DNA from: SZUA-186 sp039714155
Lineage (GTDB): Bacteria > Pseudomonadota > Gammaproteobacteria > UBA9214
Reading direction: 5' to 3'
DNA length: 11,815 bases
NCBI GenBank assembly: GCA_039714155.1
Contig: JBDLJX010000081.1
Location: 1-11,815 of the forward strand
The position numbers and the translations under genes were made by a program. Position 1 is the first letter of the stretch, and every line of letters begins with the position of its first letter. The notes beneath the pieces were generated by a model, which saw only the letters and a program-made list of their open reading frames with translations, had not been told where the DNA came from and did not search any database. This document shows positions 1 to 7,241 of this stretch, piece after piece.

Positions 1-62
1 GCCTGGGTCGGCTAACTTCCGTACTTAATTAATAAATAATACCCCTGCAGTCGCTTGCGGCA

Positions 63-97
63 TTGACACCACAACCGGCTGGCGGGAAACTACCCGC
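63..97 (+). promoter_or_regulatory. Possible promoter and leader inverted repeat before the YIP1-family gene
   Basis: A perfect TTGACA hexamer lies at 63-68. Seventeen nucleotides further on is only a poor -10 candidate (GAAACT, 86-91). It is embedded in an inverted repeat, GCGGG (82-86) and CCCGC (93-97), around a six-base loop. The repeat could be an operator or a leader hairpin. There is no T tract after it, so it is not a standard terminator. An A/T-rich stretch at 25-41 could hold another -10. Assignment is weak, and the upstream gene is outside the window. Confidence 0.25.
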
Positions 98-127
98 TGC
101 CGAGACTCAGCAAGGGAGATTTGTCTG

Positions 128-730
128 ATGGTGCTACAACACGTGTGGGGCCTGTTCACCAATCCCAGGAAAGAATGGGAGGCGATACGGGATGATGAAT
201 GCACGGTCGGCAAGTGTTACGCGGTCCATGTGCTCATTCTTGCTGCCATCCCGGCAATCTCCGGTTTTATCGGCACGACCCAGTTTGGCTGGCAGATCGG
301 TGCCGGCGATCCCATCAAGCTCACCATTGAGAGCGCGGCGATCATCGCGGTGCTGTATTACCTTGCCATGCTGGTCGGAGTCTATTCCATGGGCTGGATG
401 ATCCACTGGATGGGCGAGACCTATGAGGCAAAAGCGCAATTGTCACAGTGCGTGGTGCTGGCGGCCTACACGGCAACGCCGTTGTTCCTGATCGGCATCA
501 TGGAACTGTATCCGGTGTTATGGCTGAATATGGTGCTGGGTATCCCGGCGCTGGCCTACACCGTGTACCTGCTTTATACCGGTCTCCCGATTATGATGGG
601 TGTGTCGGAAGATCGCGGTTTCCTGTTTTCCAGTGCGGTACTTGCCGTCGGGCTGGTTGCCTTCGTTGCGCTGCTGGCGGCCACGGCACTGCTCTGGGGT
701 ATGGGCCTTGAACCGAGCTTTACCCGCTAG
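128..730 (+). CDS. YIP1-family integral membrane protein
   Basis: A 200-residue, very hydrophobic protein with about five membrane segments (roughly residues 32-52, 68-94, 108-125, 130-152 and 166-191) and a short cytosolic N-terminus. The opening WGLFTNPRKEWEAI, the mid-protein AYTATPLFLIGI and the later YTGLPIMMG resemble the bacterial YIP1/DUF1282 family; this is recognition by eye. The molecular role of bacterial YIP1 proteins is not established. The ATG at 128 is supported by AAGGGAG at 112-118, spaced 9 nt. It lies 65 nt upstream of ccoN on the same strand, so co-transcription with the oxidase operon is possible and might point to a role in membrane assembly of the complex, but that is inference from position only. 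Confidence 0.75.
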   Translation: MVLQHVWGLFTNPRKEWEAIRDDECTVGKCYAVHVLILAAIPAISGFIGTTQFGWQIGAGDPIKLTIESAAIIAVLYYLAMLVGVYSMGWMIHWMGETYEAKAQLSQCVVLAAYTATPLFLIGIMELYPVLWLNMVLGIPALAYTVYLLYTGLPIMMGVSEDRGFLFSSAVLAVGLVAFVALLAATALLWGMGLEPSFTR

Positions 731-795
731 CCGCTTGTCAGTGTCGCCGCGCGGGACCCGTTGAACCAATAATTAACCAGTCAGGGAGGGTCGGG

Positions 796-2217
796 ATGGC
801 CGATCAACAGACCTACAACTACACAGTCGTGCGGCAGTTTTCCATTATGGCGATCGCCTGGGCAATCGTCGGTATGTTAGTGGGCGTTCTGATTGCCGCC
901 CAGCTGGCATGGCCGGCGCTCAACTTTGATGTTCCCTGGCTGAGCTTCGGCCGCCTGCGGCCGCTGCACACCAATGCCGTGATCTTTGCCTTTGGCGGCT
1001 CGGCCCTGTTTGCAACCTCGTATTACGTCGTCCAGCGTACCTGCCATGTGCGGCTGATCAGTGACAAGCTGGCCGCATTTACCTTCTGGGGCTGGCAACT
1101 CATCATTGTGCTGGCCGCGATTACCTTCCCGCTGGGCCTGACGCAGAGCAAGGAATACGCGGAGCTGATCTGGCCGATCGATATCCTGATTACACTGGTC
1201 TGGGTGGCCTACGCCGTCGTCTTTTTCGGCACTATCGTGAAACGGCGCGTGCAGCATATCTATGTCGCCAACTGGTTTTATGGCGCGTTTATCATCACCA
1301 TCGCGATGCTGCACATTTTCAACAGTGCCGCGGTACCGGTAGACCTGCTGCATTCCTACTCCGCCTATGCCGGCGTGCAGGATGCCATGGTGCAGTGGTG
1401 GTATGGCCACAACGCCGTCGGCTTTTTCCTGACTGCCGGGTTCCTCGGCATGATGTATTACTTCGTGCCCAAGCAGGCCGGCCGGCCGGTGTATTCCTAC
1501 CGCCTGTCGGTGGTGCATTTCTGGGCGCTGATCTTTACCTATATCTGGGCTGGCCCGCATCACCTGCATTACACGGCACTGCCGGACTGGGCGCAGTCGC
1601 TCGGCATGATCATGTCACTGATCCTGCTGGCGCCAAGCTGGGGCGGCATGATCAACGGCATCATGACGCTGTCAGGCGCCTGGGAGAAACTGCGTACCGA
1701 CCCGGTGCTGCGCCTGCTGGTCGTTTCCATTTCATTCTATGGCATGTCGACCTTCGAGGGACCGATGATGGCCATCAAGACGGTGAATGCGCTGTCGCAC
1801 TACACCGACTGGACCATTGGCCACGTGCATTCCGGTGCGCTGGGCTGGGTCGCGCTGGTTTCCATGGGCAGCCTGTACTACCTGATCCCGCGGCTGTTCG
1901 GGCGTGAGCTCTACAGCCTGAAGCTGGTCGAGGTGCATTTCTGGACCGCCACCATCGGTATCGTGCTCTATATCTCGTCCATGTGGGTGTCAGGCATCAT
2001 GCAGGGCCTGATGTGGCGCGCCACCAATACCGATGGCACGCTGACCTACAGTTTCGTTGAATCGGTACAGGCCATGCATCCGTTCTACATCGTGCGTTTT
2101 GCCGGTGGTGCGATGTTCCTGCTGGGCACGCTGGTCATGGCCTGGAATATCTGGAAGACCATTGCCGGGGCCAAGCCGGCGGTTGGCACCATTCCCGCAC
2201 CGGCGGCAGCCCACTAA
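796..2217 (+). CDS. ccoN: cbb3-type cytochrome c oxidase catalytic subunit I (CcoN)
   Basis: A 473-residue, polytopic (about 12 helices) haem-copper oxidase subunit that reduces O2 to water at a haem b3-CuB centre in the cytoplasmic membrane and pumps protons. Visible ligands by family alignment: H58 (RPLHTNAV, low-spin haem b), H205 (WWYGHNAVGF, CuB), Y249 (cross-linked tyrosine, helix 7 as in C-type oxidases) before H255/H256 (GPHHLHYT, CuB), E321 (STFEGPMM, conserved C-family acid), and H343/H345 (IGHVHSG, haem b3 and haem b). Length is normal for CcoN. The ATG at 796 follows GGGAGGG (784-790). It is the first gene of a tight ccoNOQP block, 11 nt before ccoO. cbb3 oxidases have high oxygen affinity and are usually induced under low oxygen. 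No convincing FNR/ANR box was found just upstream. Confidence 0.98.
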   Translation: MADQQTYNYTVVRQFSIMAIAWAIVGMLVGVLIAAQLAWPALNFDVPWLSFGRLRPLHTNAVIFAFGGSALFATSYYVVQRTCHVRLISDKLAAFTFWGWQLIIVLAAITFPLGLTQSKEYAELIWPIDILITLVWVAYAVVFFGTIVKRRVQHIYVANWFYGAFIITIAMLHIFNSAAVPVDLLHSYSAYAGVQDAMVQWWYGHNAVGFFLTAGFLGMMYYFVPKQAGRPVYSYRLSVVHFWALIFTYIWAGPHHLHYTALPDWAQSLGMIMSLILLAPSWGGMINGIMTLSGAWEKLRTDPVLRLLVVSISFYGMSTFEGPMMAIKTVNALSHYTDWTIGHVHSGALGWVALVSMGSLYYLIPRLFGRELYSLKLVEVHFWTATIGIVLYISSMWVSGIMQGLMWRATNTDGTLTYSFVESVQAMHPFYIVRFAGGAMFLLGTLVMAWNIWKTIAGAKPAVGTIPAPAAAH

Positions 2218-2228
2218 GGAGACGAGTG

Positions 2229-2843
2229 ATGGCAACAGGACATGACAAGATCGAAAAAAACATTGGCCTGATGATCGTGCTGATCGTGATCGTGGTCTCC
2301 ATCGGTGGCCTCGTGCAGATCGTGCCGCTGTTCTTCCAGCAATCAATGACGGAACCGGTGGACGGGCTGGAGCCGTATACGCCGTTGCGACTGACTGGCC
2401 GTGACATCTACGTCAGCGAGGGCTGTTACCTCTGTCATTCACAGATGATCCGCCCGTTTCGTGCCGAGACCGAGCGCTATGGTCATTACTCGGTGGCTGG
2501 CGAGTTTGTCTACGACCGGCCGTTCCAGTGGGGCTCGAAGCGTACTGGCCCGGATCTGGCGCGGGTCGGCGGACGCTACAGTGACGAATGGCACCGGGTA
2601 CACCTGATCAATCCGCGTGACGTGGTGCCGGAATCCATCATGCCAGGCTATCCCTGGTTCGAGACAACACCGGTTGATGCCGGCAACATCAAGCGGAAAA
2701 TGGAAGTGCTGCGCATGCTCGGTGCACCATACAGCGACGAGCAGATCGAGAATGCACCCGCCGAGCTTGAAGGCAAGACCCAGATGGATGCCGTCATTGC
2801 CTACTTGCAGGGCATGGGCACCACGATCAAGATGCGGAGGTAA
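2229..2843 (+). CDS. ccoO: cbb3-type cytochrome c oxidase mono-haem subunit II (CcoO)
   Basis: A 204-residue membrane-anchored c-type cytochrome that passes electrons from CcoP to CcoN. One N-terminal helix (about residues 11-36) anchors a periplasmic domain. The haem c site is C66-x-x-C69-H70 in EGCYLCHSQMIRPF, and the likely axial methionine is M138 in ESIMPGYPWF. The conserved block from YGHYS to RTGPDLARVGGRYSDEWH is typical of CcoO/FixO. The ATG at 2229 is preferred to the overlapping GTG at 2226 because AAGGAG (2216-2221) is then 7 nt away. It sits between ccoN and ccoQ with gaps of 11 and 3 nt, so translational coupling is likely. Confidence 0.97.
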   Translation: MATGHDKIEKNIGLMIVLIVIVVSIGGLVQIVPLFFQQSMTEPVDGLEPYTPLRLTGRDIYVSEGCYLCHSQMIRPFRAETERYGHYSVAGEFVYDRPFQWGSKRTGPDLARVGGRYSDEWHRVHLINPRDVVPESIMPGYPWFETTPVDAGNIKRKMEVLRMLGAPYSDEQIENAPAELEGKTQMDAVIAYLQGMGTTIKMRR

Positions 2844-2846
2844 CTG

Positions 2847-3029
2847 ATGGACTTCACGTTCATACAGTCTGTCTGGACCATCGTCATCATGGTGGTGTTT
2901 CTCGGCATCGTGGTCTGGGCCTGGAGCGGCAAGCGCAAGCAGCGTTTTGACGAGGCAGCCAACATCCCTTTTCACGAGGATGAGCAGTCATCAATTGAAG
3001 GAACGAACAAGGAGAATTCCCATGGCTGA
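2847..3029 (+). CDS. ccoQ: cbb3-type cytochrome c oxidase small subunit IV (CcoQ)
   Basis: A 60-residue protein with one membrane helix (about residues 6-27, FIQSVWTIVIMVVFLGIVVWAW) followed by SGKRKQRFDEAANIPFHEDE, the characteristic CcoQ/FixQ tail in which a basic patch leads into a FDEAANIPF motif. CcoQ stabilises the oxidase, particularly its contact with CcoP, in species where it has been studied. The ATG at 2847 is three bases after the ccoO stop and uses the CGGAGG at the ccoO 3' end as ribosome-binding site. Its last codons overlap the ccoP start by 8 nt. Confidence 0.95.
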   Translation: MDFTFIQSVWTIVIMVVFLGIVVWAWSGKRKQRFDEAANIPFHEDEQSSIEGTNKENSHG

Positions 3030-3933
3030 TTTCACCAGCAGCTTCTGGAACTGGTACATCATTATCCCGACGGTTGCCGGGATCATTGCCTGTTTTCTCC
3101 TGATCCGCTGGCTGTCCAGGGGCGCACCCGTGGACGGTAAGGCCATGGGCCATGTCTGGGACGAGGATCTGGAAGAACTGAATAACCCGCTGCCGCGCTG
3201 GTGGCTGAACATGTTCTACATCACGCTGGTGTTCGGTATCGGTTACCTGGTGCTGTATCCGGGGCTCGGCAGCTTCAAGGGTTTACTCGGCTGGACATCG
3301 GTCGGCCAGTACCAGAAGGAGGTCGATGTGGCGGACGCCAAGTATGGCCCGCTGTTTGAACGCTACCGCGGCATGGCGATCCCGGCGGTCGCGGCGGACC
3401 CGGATGCGCGTCGCATGGGCGAGCGCCTGTTCGTCAATTACTGCTCCACCTGTCACGGCTCCGATGCGCGCGGTGCCCGCGGTTTTCCGAACCTGCGTGA
3501 CAATGACTGGCTGTATGGTGGTGCACCGGAACAGATCGAACAGTCAATTCTTGATGGTCGCAATGGCGTCATGCCGGCCTGGGAAGCATCACTCGGCGAG
3601 GATGGTGTCTCGGATGTGACCGAGTATACCTTCAGCCTGAGCGGACGTAATGTCGACCAGGATGCCGCCACGCGTGGTCAGGAGAAATACCAGACGTTCT
3701 GCGTCGCCTGTCATGGCGCCGATGGTAGCGGTAACCAGGCCCTGGGCGCACCAAACCTGACCGACAATGTCTGGCTCTACGGCGGCTCAAAGCTCCGGGT
3801 CATGGAAAGTGTTGCCAGGGGCCGCAATGGCCAGATGCCGCCGCACCGGGATTTCCTCGGTGAGGACAAGGCGCATCTGCTGGCGGCCTATGTGTTCAGC
3901 CTGTCGACCGGGCAGGAAGCCGAAGACGAATAA
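3022..3933 (+). CDS. ccoP: cbb3-type cytochrome c oxidase di-haem subunit III (CcoP)
   Basis: A 303-residue di-haem c-type cytochrome that takes electrons from soluble or membrane cytochromes. Two N-terminal helices (about residues 10-31 and 63-83) flank the conserved VWDEDLEELNNPLPRWW. Two tandem cytochrome c domains follow: haem 1 at C141-STC-H145 with likely ligand M184 (NGVMPAW), and haem 2 at C227-VAC-H231 with M272 (GQMPPHR). The repeated pattern PNLxDNxWLYGG shows the duplicated domains. The ATG at 3022 is chosen over an in-frame ATG at 2947 because it has AAGGAG at 3009-3014 and gives the normal CcoP N-terminus; the earlier start would run deep inside ccoQ. It overlaps ccoQ by 8 nt. 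Confidence 0.97.
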   Translation: MADFTSSFWNWYIIIPTVAGIIACFLLIRWLSRGAPVDGKAMGHVWDEDLEELNNPLPRWWLNMFYITLVFGIGYLVLYPGLGSFKGLLGWTSVGQYQKEVDVADAKYGPLFERYRGMAIPAVAADPDARRMGERLFVNYCSTCHGSDARGARGFPNLRDNDWLYGGAPEQIEQSILDGRNGVMPAWEASLGEDGVSDVTEYTFSLSGRNVDQDAATRGQEKYQTFCVACHGADGSGNQALGAPNLTDNVWLYGGSKLRVMESVARGRNGQMPPHRDFLGEDKAHLLAAYVFSLSTGQEAEDE

Positions 3934-3944
3934 ATCTGGTTGAG

Positions 3945-3975
3945 GGGGCCGCCATTATGCCGGTGGTCCGGCCCC
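3945..3975 (+). other. Imperfect hairpin after ccoP
   Basis: GGGGCC (3945-3950) can pair with GGCCCC (3970-3975) around a 19-nt loop that has further internal pairing potential. It sits 12 nt after the ccoP stop. On the + strand it is followed by GAAAA, not a T tract, so it is not a canonical intrinsic terminator. It might instead protect the 3' end of ccoNOQP mRNA or attenuate read-through into the maturation genes. Function is inferred. Confidence 0.35.
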
Positions 3976-4015
3976 GAAAATCGCCTGGGGGACGTCAGTC
4001 TGTGGCAGGAGGCTG

Positions 4016-4021
4016 TATAAT
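4016..4021 (+). promoter_or_regulatory. Possible -10 box for the small membrane gene and ccoG cluster
   Basis: A perfect TATAAT, directly preceded by TG, lies 32 nt before the ATG at 4054. At the standard 17-nt spacing the -35 region (CGTCAG, 3993-3998) is a poor match, so the promoter would be weak or activator-dependent. A separate promoter would let the maturation genes be expressed independently of ccoNOQP. Confidence 0.35.
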
Positions 4022-4053
4022 CTGCGAACGAACAGTGATACACAGGTGCTCCC

Positions 4054-4326
4054 ATGGCAGACAGGCAAATACCCGGAATCCATAAATGTATTGCGGTCCT
4101 GTGGCCGTCCTTTCTGACGGCCGTTATAGCGACCGGGCTGTTTTTTTCCGCATTTGACCCGGCAGAACTGTTTCCTTTCAATGCTGATCTCGAGATCAGT
4201 CATATGGGTATCTATACCATCGGTTTTTTCCTGTTCTGGCTGCTAACCGCAGTGTCGGGGATTGGCACCCTGTATTTCGCGATGACCAATTGTATGCGGC
4301 AAGCCCCGGATTCCCGGGAACAGTAA
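4054..4326 (+). CDS. Small two-helix membrane protein in the cbb3 cluster, function unknown
   Basis: A 90-residue protein with two clear hydrophobic segments (about residues 14-33, LWPSFLTAVIATGLFFSAFD, and 55-75, GFFLFWLLTAVSGIGTLYFAM), joined by a loop containing FNADLEISHMG. The C-terminal tail (NCMRQAPDSREQ) is short and polar. No haem, metal or catalytic motif is obvious; it has a few histidines (H10, H50) and two cysteines (C12, C80). The SD is weak (AGGTG at 4044-4048). It ends 9 nt before ccoG, so the two are probably co-translated. Position implies a role in cbb3 assembly or copper handling, but I do not recognise a characterised family. Good confidence that it is a gene, none in its function. 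Confidence 0.75.
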   Translation: MADRQIPGIHKCIAVLWPSFLTAVIATGLFFSAFDPAELFPFNADLEISHMGIYTIGFFLFWLLTAVSGIGTLYFAMTNCMRQAPDSREQ

Positions 4327-4335
4327 GGGGAAGTC

Positions 4336-5754
4336 ATGATGAACGTCCCCGAGGCACAAGGACAGGTTGCTGCCCGTCAGTCTGACGAGCAGGTCGAACA
4401 ATCCCTCTACGCCAAGCAGCAGAAGATCTATCCGCGCGAGGTGCACGGAGTGTTTGCACGCTTGCGCGCGCTGGGTGTGCTGGGCCTGCTCGGCATCTAC
4501 TACATTACGCCGTGGCTGCGCTGGGACGGCCATCAGGCGGTGTTGCTGGACCTGCCGGCCCGCAAGTTCCATATCTTCTTTATTACCCTGTGGCCGCAGG
4601 ACTTCATCTACCTGGCGTTCCTGCTGATCATTGCCGGCCTGTCGCTGTTTTTCTTTACCGCACTGGCCGGGCGTATCTGGTGCGGTTATGCCTGCCCGCA
4701 GACCGTCTGGACCGAGGCCTTCCTGTGGATTGAACGCAAGGTCGAGGGCGACCGCATGAGGCAGCAGAAACTGGATGCCTTGCCGATGAATGCGCGCAAG
4801 TTTCGCATCAAGGCCACCAAGCAGTTTCTGTGGCTGGCGTTCGCGGCATGGACCGGTTTTACTTTCGTCGGTTATTTCACCCCGATTGCCGAACTCGGTG
4901 GGCGCATGCTGGCATTCAGTCTTGGGCCGTGGGAGACCTTCTGGGTTATCTTCTACGGCTTTGCTACCTACGGCAATGCCGGTTTCATGCGCGAACAGGT
5001 GTGCTTGTACATGTGTCCGTATGCACGTTTCCAGAGCGCCATGTTCGATGCGGACACACTGATTATCTCCTATCTGCCGGCGCGCGGCGAGCCGCGCGGT
5101 TCACGCAAGCGCAGTGCTGACCGGCAGGCAATGGGGCTGGGTGACTGTATCAACTGCACTATGTGCGTGCAGGTATGCCCGACCGGTATCGATATTCGTG
5201 ATGGCTTGCAGTATGAGTGTATCGCCTGCTCGGCCTGCATCGACGCCTGCGACGACGTCATGGACAAGATGGGCTACGACAAGGGGTTGATCAAATACAC
5301 CACGCAGAATACCGTTGAAGGTGCGCCGACGCACATTCTGCGGCCACGTATCATAATTTACGGGATTATCCTGCTGGCCATAATGGCCGGCTTTGTGTAT
5401 TCCATCAGTCAGCGCACATCACTTGGGCTGGATGTTATCCGTGATCGCAATACACTGTACCGTGAAACCGGTGAAGGCCTCATTGAAAACGTCTACACGC
5501 TGAAGATTCTCAACAAGGATGATATTGCGCATGTTTATACGTTGACGGTTGGCGGTATTCCGGGTCTGCAGCTGTATACCGACCACGACAAGATCCAGGT
5601 CGATGCCGGTGAGGTCAAGGAACTGCCCGTGCGCCTGCGTGCCGACGAGGCTGAACTGAAAGTACGTAGCAGCGAGGTTCTGTTCGAGCTGGTTGCGACG
5701 GATGATCCTGAGCTGGCAGTCAGCGAAGAGGCACGGTTTTTGGGCCCGCAGTAG
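4336..5754 (+). CDS. ccoG: Cytochrome c oxidase accessory protein CcoG (RdxA/FixG-type polyferredoxin)
   Basis: A 472-residue membrane-bound iron-sulfur protein of the CcoG/RdxA/FixG family, linked to Cu(II) reduction and copper supply for cbb3 oxidase assembly. Transmembrane segments are near residues 46-62, 86-108, 163-182, 197-212 and 338-357. Cysteine motifs in order: C116-GYA-C120-PQTVWTE, C223-LYM-C227-PYARFQ, then two ferredoxin-type clusters C271-x2-C274-x2-C277-x3-C281-P and C295-x2-C298-x2-C301-x3-C305. A periplasmic immunoglobulin-like C-terminal domain (about 360-472) is as usual for the family. Two adjacent ATGs (4336 and 4339) follow AGGGG (4326-4330); either could be the start. 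It lies between the small membrane gene (9 nt) and ccoH (23 nt). Confidence 0.96.
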   Translation: MMNVPEAQGQVAARQSDEQVEQSLYAKQQKIYPREVHGVFARLRALGVLGLLGIYYITPWLRWDGHQAVLLDLPARKFHIFFITLWPQDFIYLAFLLIIAGLSLFFFTALAGRIWCGYACPQTVWTEAFLWIERKVEGDRMRQQKLDALPMNARKFRIKATKQFLWLAFAAWTGFTFVGYFTPIAELGGRMLAFSLGPWETFWVIFYGFATYGNAGFMREQVCLYMCPYARFQSAMFDADTLIISYLPARGEPRGSRKRSADRQAMGLGDCINCTMCVQVCPTGIDIRDGLQYECIACSACIDACDDVMDKMGYDKGLIKYTTQNTVEGAPTHILRPRIIIYGIILLAIMAGFVYSISQRTSLGLDVIRDRNTLYRETGEGLIENVYTLKILNKDDIAHVYTLTVGGIPGLQLYTDHDKIQVDAGEVKELPVRLRADEAELKVRSSEVLFELVATDDPELAVSEEARFLGPQ

Positions 5755-5777
5755 GTTCACCGCAGAATGTAGCCCGG

Positions 5778-6290
5778 ATGCAAACACATGAGATAAAACG
5801 CCCCTGGTACCGTGAGCCCTGGGTCTGGTTATTGATTGCGCTGCCGATGACCGCTGTCGTCGGTGGCATGATTACCATCTATATTGCGGTAACCACCAGT
5901 GACGGCCTCGTCGAGGATGATTATTACAAGCGTGGCATGGCCATTAACCGGGACCTCGCCCGTGACCGTGCGGCGGCTGACCACCGGTTACAGGCGCACC
6001 TCGACGTCGATCTGAACTACCGGCGTGTGACTTTGTCGCTGCAGTCGCAGGGTTATGACTTGCCGGACATGGTGTCGCTTGCATTCCTGCACCCGACGCA
6101 GGCGGGTCATGACCAGACGCTGGAGTTACAGAAAGTCGATGTTGACCGGTATTCCGGTACCGTTTCCGGGCTGATGCACGGCAACTGGCATGTGCAACTG
6201 TCCGCCGATGACTGGCGCCTGTCCGGTACACTGCAGCTGCCGCAGGCGAAAACCGTGGTAGTGATGCCTGCCTATACCCCCGGTCCCTGA
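5778..6290 (+). CDS. ccoH: cbb3 oxidase assembly protein CcoH/FixH
   Basis: A 170-residue, single-helix membrane protein required for cbb3 oxidase assembly or stability. The N-terminus has PWYREPWVW leading into one helix (about residues 15-38), followed by the FixH signature DGLVEDDYYKRGMAIN (42-57). The remainder (about 70-165) is a periplasmic beta-rich domain with the FixH-like ending GNWHVQLSADDWRLSGTLQLP. The SD before the ATG at 5778 is weak, and no better in-frame start is available nearby. It follows ccoG by 23 nt. Unusually, it is not followed by ccoI; the next gene is a TauE/SafE-like protein 64 nt downstream. Confidence 0.93.
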   Translation: MQTHEIKRPWYREPWVWLLIALPMTAVVGGMITIYIAVTTSDGLVEDDYYKRGMAINRDLARDRAAADHRLQAHLDVDLNYRRVTLSLQSQGYDLPDMVSLAFLHPTQAGHDQTLELQKVDVDRYSGTVSGLMHGNWHVQLSADDWRLSGTLQLPQAKTVVVMPAYTPGP

Positions 6291-6354
6291 AAACAGTACT
6301 GAAGCACGCTTGTCCTGCATCTGAAAATACCCGCTAGCTGATATTCCTGTGGAC

Positions 6355-7110
6355 ATGCAACTGACTATCCCTGCCGCCTTCATGGTGGGTCTGTTGGGTG
6401 GCGTGCATTGCGTTGGTATGTGTGGCGGTATTGTCGGCGCGTTGACCGGTAGCCTGATGCCGGATGTCAGGCAGTCACGCGGGCGTATGCTGTCAGCACT
6501 GTGCGGTTATAACCTCGGCCGTATCAGCAGTTATACGCTGGCGGGTCTGGCGGCCGGCCTGCTGGGGCAACAGGTCAGCACCATCGGGCTGTTCGGCGAC
6601 TTTCCCGCCGGCCGTGTACTGGCCGGTGTATTCATGATCCTGTTTGGTCTGTACCTCGGTGGCTGGTGGCATGCGCTGCAGGTGTTTGAGAAGGCCGGCG
6701 GTCATCTGTGGCGGCGTATCGAACCGTATGGGCGACGTTTGTTGCCGGTACGGCATGGTGGCCAGGCATATCTGCTCGGGCTGCTATGGGGCTGGCTGCC
6801 CTGCGGCATGGTATATGCAGTGCTGGCCATGGCGCTGGCCAGCAGCAACGCGCTGTATGGGGGCATGATCATGGCCGCTTTCGGTCTGGGGACACTGCCG
6901 CTGATGCTGGCCATGGGGGTGGCATTCGGCAGACTGGCATCCGTGCTGCAGGGCCGTATAATACGCAGCCTCGCCGGCGTCACGGTTATCCTGTTCGGGG
7001 TCTACACGCTGCTGCCGAAGGCGGGTCTGCATGACCATCACGGCAGGCATGACATGTCGGGGCATAGCCTGACCAGCCATGACAGCAGTGCACCGGTGGC
7101 CGACCGCTGA
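6355..7110 (+). CDS. TauE/SafE-like (DsbD_2-type) membrane protein with His-rich tail
   Basis: A 251-residue polytopic protein with about six helices, of the sulfite exporter TauE/SafE or DsbD_2 domain type commonly found beside cbb3 genes. The first helix carries GGVHCVGMCGG (H18, C19, M22, C23) and a later helix carries WLPCGMVY (C150), an arrangement reminiscent of the paired cysteines of CcdA/DsbD-like transporters and suggesting redox or metal handling. The tail after residue 220 has six histidines (226, 228, 229, 232, 237, 242) and a methionine, consistent with metal binding. Sulfite export is a family label, not shown. The ATG at 6355 is chosen; a GTG at 6349 is in frame, and neither has a clear SD. 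It ends the cbb3-linked run of genes. Confidence 0.85.
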   Translation: MQLTIPAAFMVGLLGGVHCVGMCGGIVGALTGSLMPDVRQSRGRMLSALCGYNLGRISSYTLAGLAAGLLGQQVSTIGLFGDFPAGRVLAGVFMILFGLYLGGWWHALQVFEKAGGHLWRRIEPYGRRLLPVRHGGQAYLLGLLWGWLPCGMVYAVLAMALASSNALYGGMIMAAFGLGTLPLMLAMGVAFGRLASVLQGRIIRSLAGVTVILFGVYTLLPKAGLHDHHGRHDMSGHSLTSHDSSAPVADR

Positions 7111-7125
7111 CCACCCTGCTGCGGG

Positions 7126-7131
7126 TATAAT
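7126..7131 (+). promoter_or_regulatory. Possible upstream -10 box of the nrdJ control region
   Basis: A perfect TATAAT begins 16 nt after the stop of the TauE-like gene. The -35 region at 17-nt spacing (ACCGCT) is poor. Its interest lies in context: an NrdR box begins 14 nt after it, nearly the same arrangement as the -10 and NrdR box nearer the gene. Confidence 0.35.
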
Positions 7132-7145
7132 CGGGAATATTAGAA

Positions 7146-7161
7146 ACACAATATATAGTGT
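7146..7161 (+). promoter_or_regulatory. NrdR box 1 (distal)
   Basis: ACACAATATATAGTGT matches the NrdR operator consensus acaCwAtATaTwgTgt at every position. NrdR is the ATP/dATP-sensing repressor of ribonucleotide reductase genes in many bacteria. It lies 271 nt upstream of the nrdJa start codon. Confidence 0.88.
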
Positions 7162-7241
7162 TTGACTGTTATTGCCGCAAGCCTGCCAATGGTCCCGCTT
7201 GACATTCTCGAAAAATACGTAACTGCCTGATAGGAAAAGTT

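Noticed and set aside
25..795. FNR/ANR box for cco genes
   Set aside because: TTAATTAATAA (25-35) and the TTGAA and ATTAA half-sites near 761-776 were considered, but half-site sequence or spacing (6 rather than 4 nt) does not fit TTGAT-N4-ATCAA. The site may lie upstream of the window.
877..1569. A 230-codon minus-strand open frame inside ccoN
   Set aside because: It is a shadow of ccoN, which has all catalytic residues in the other strand; low-complexity His/Gln-rich translation and no start signal.
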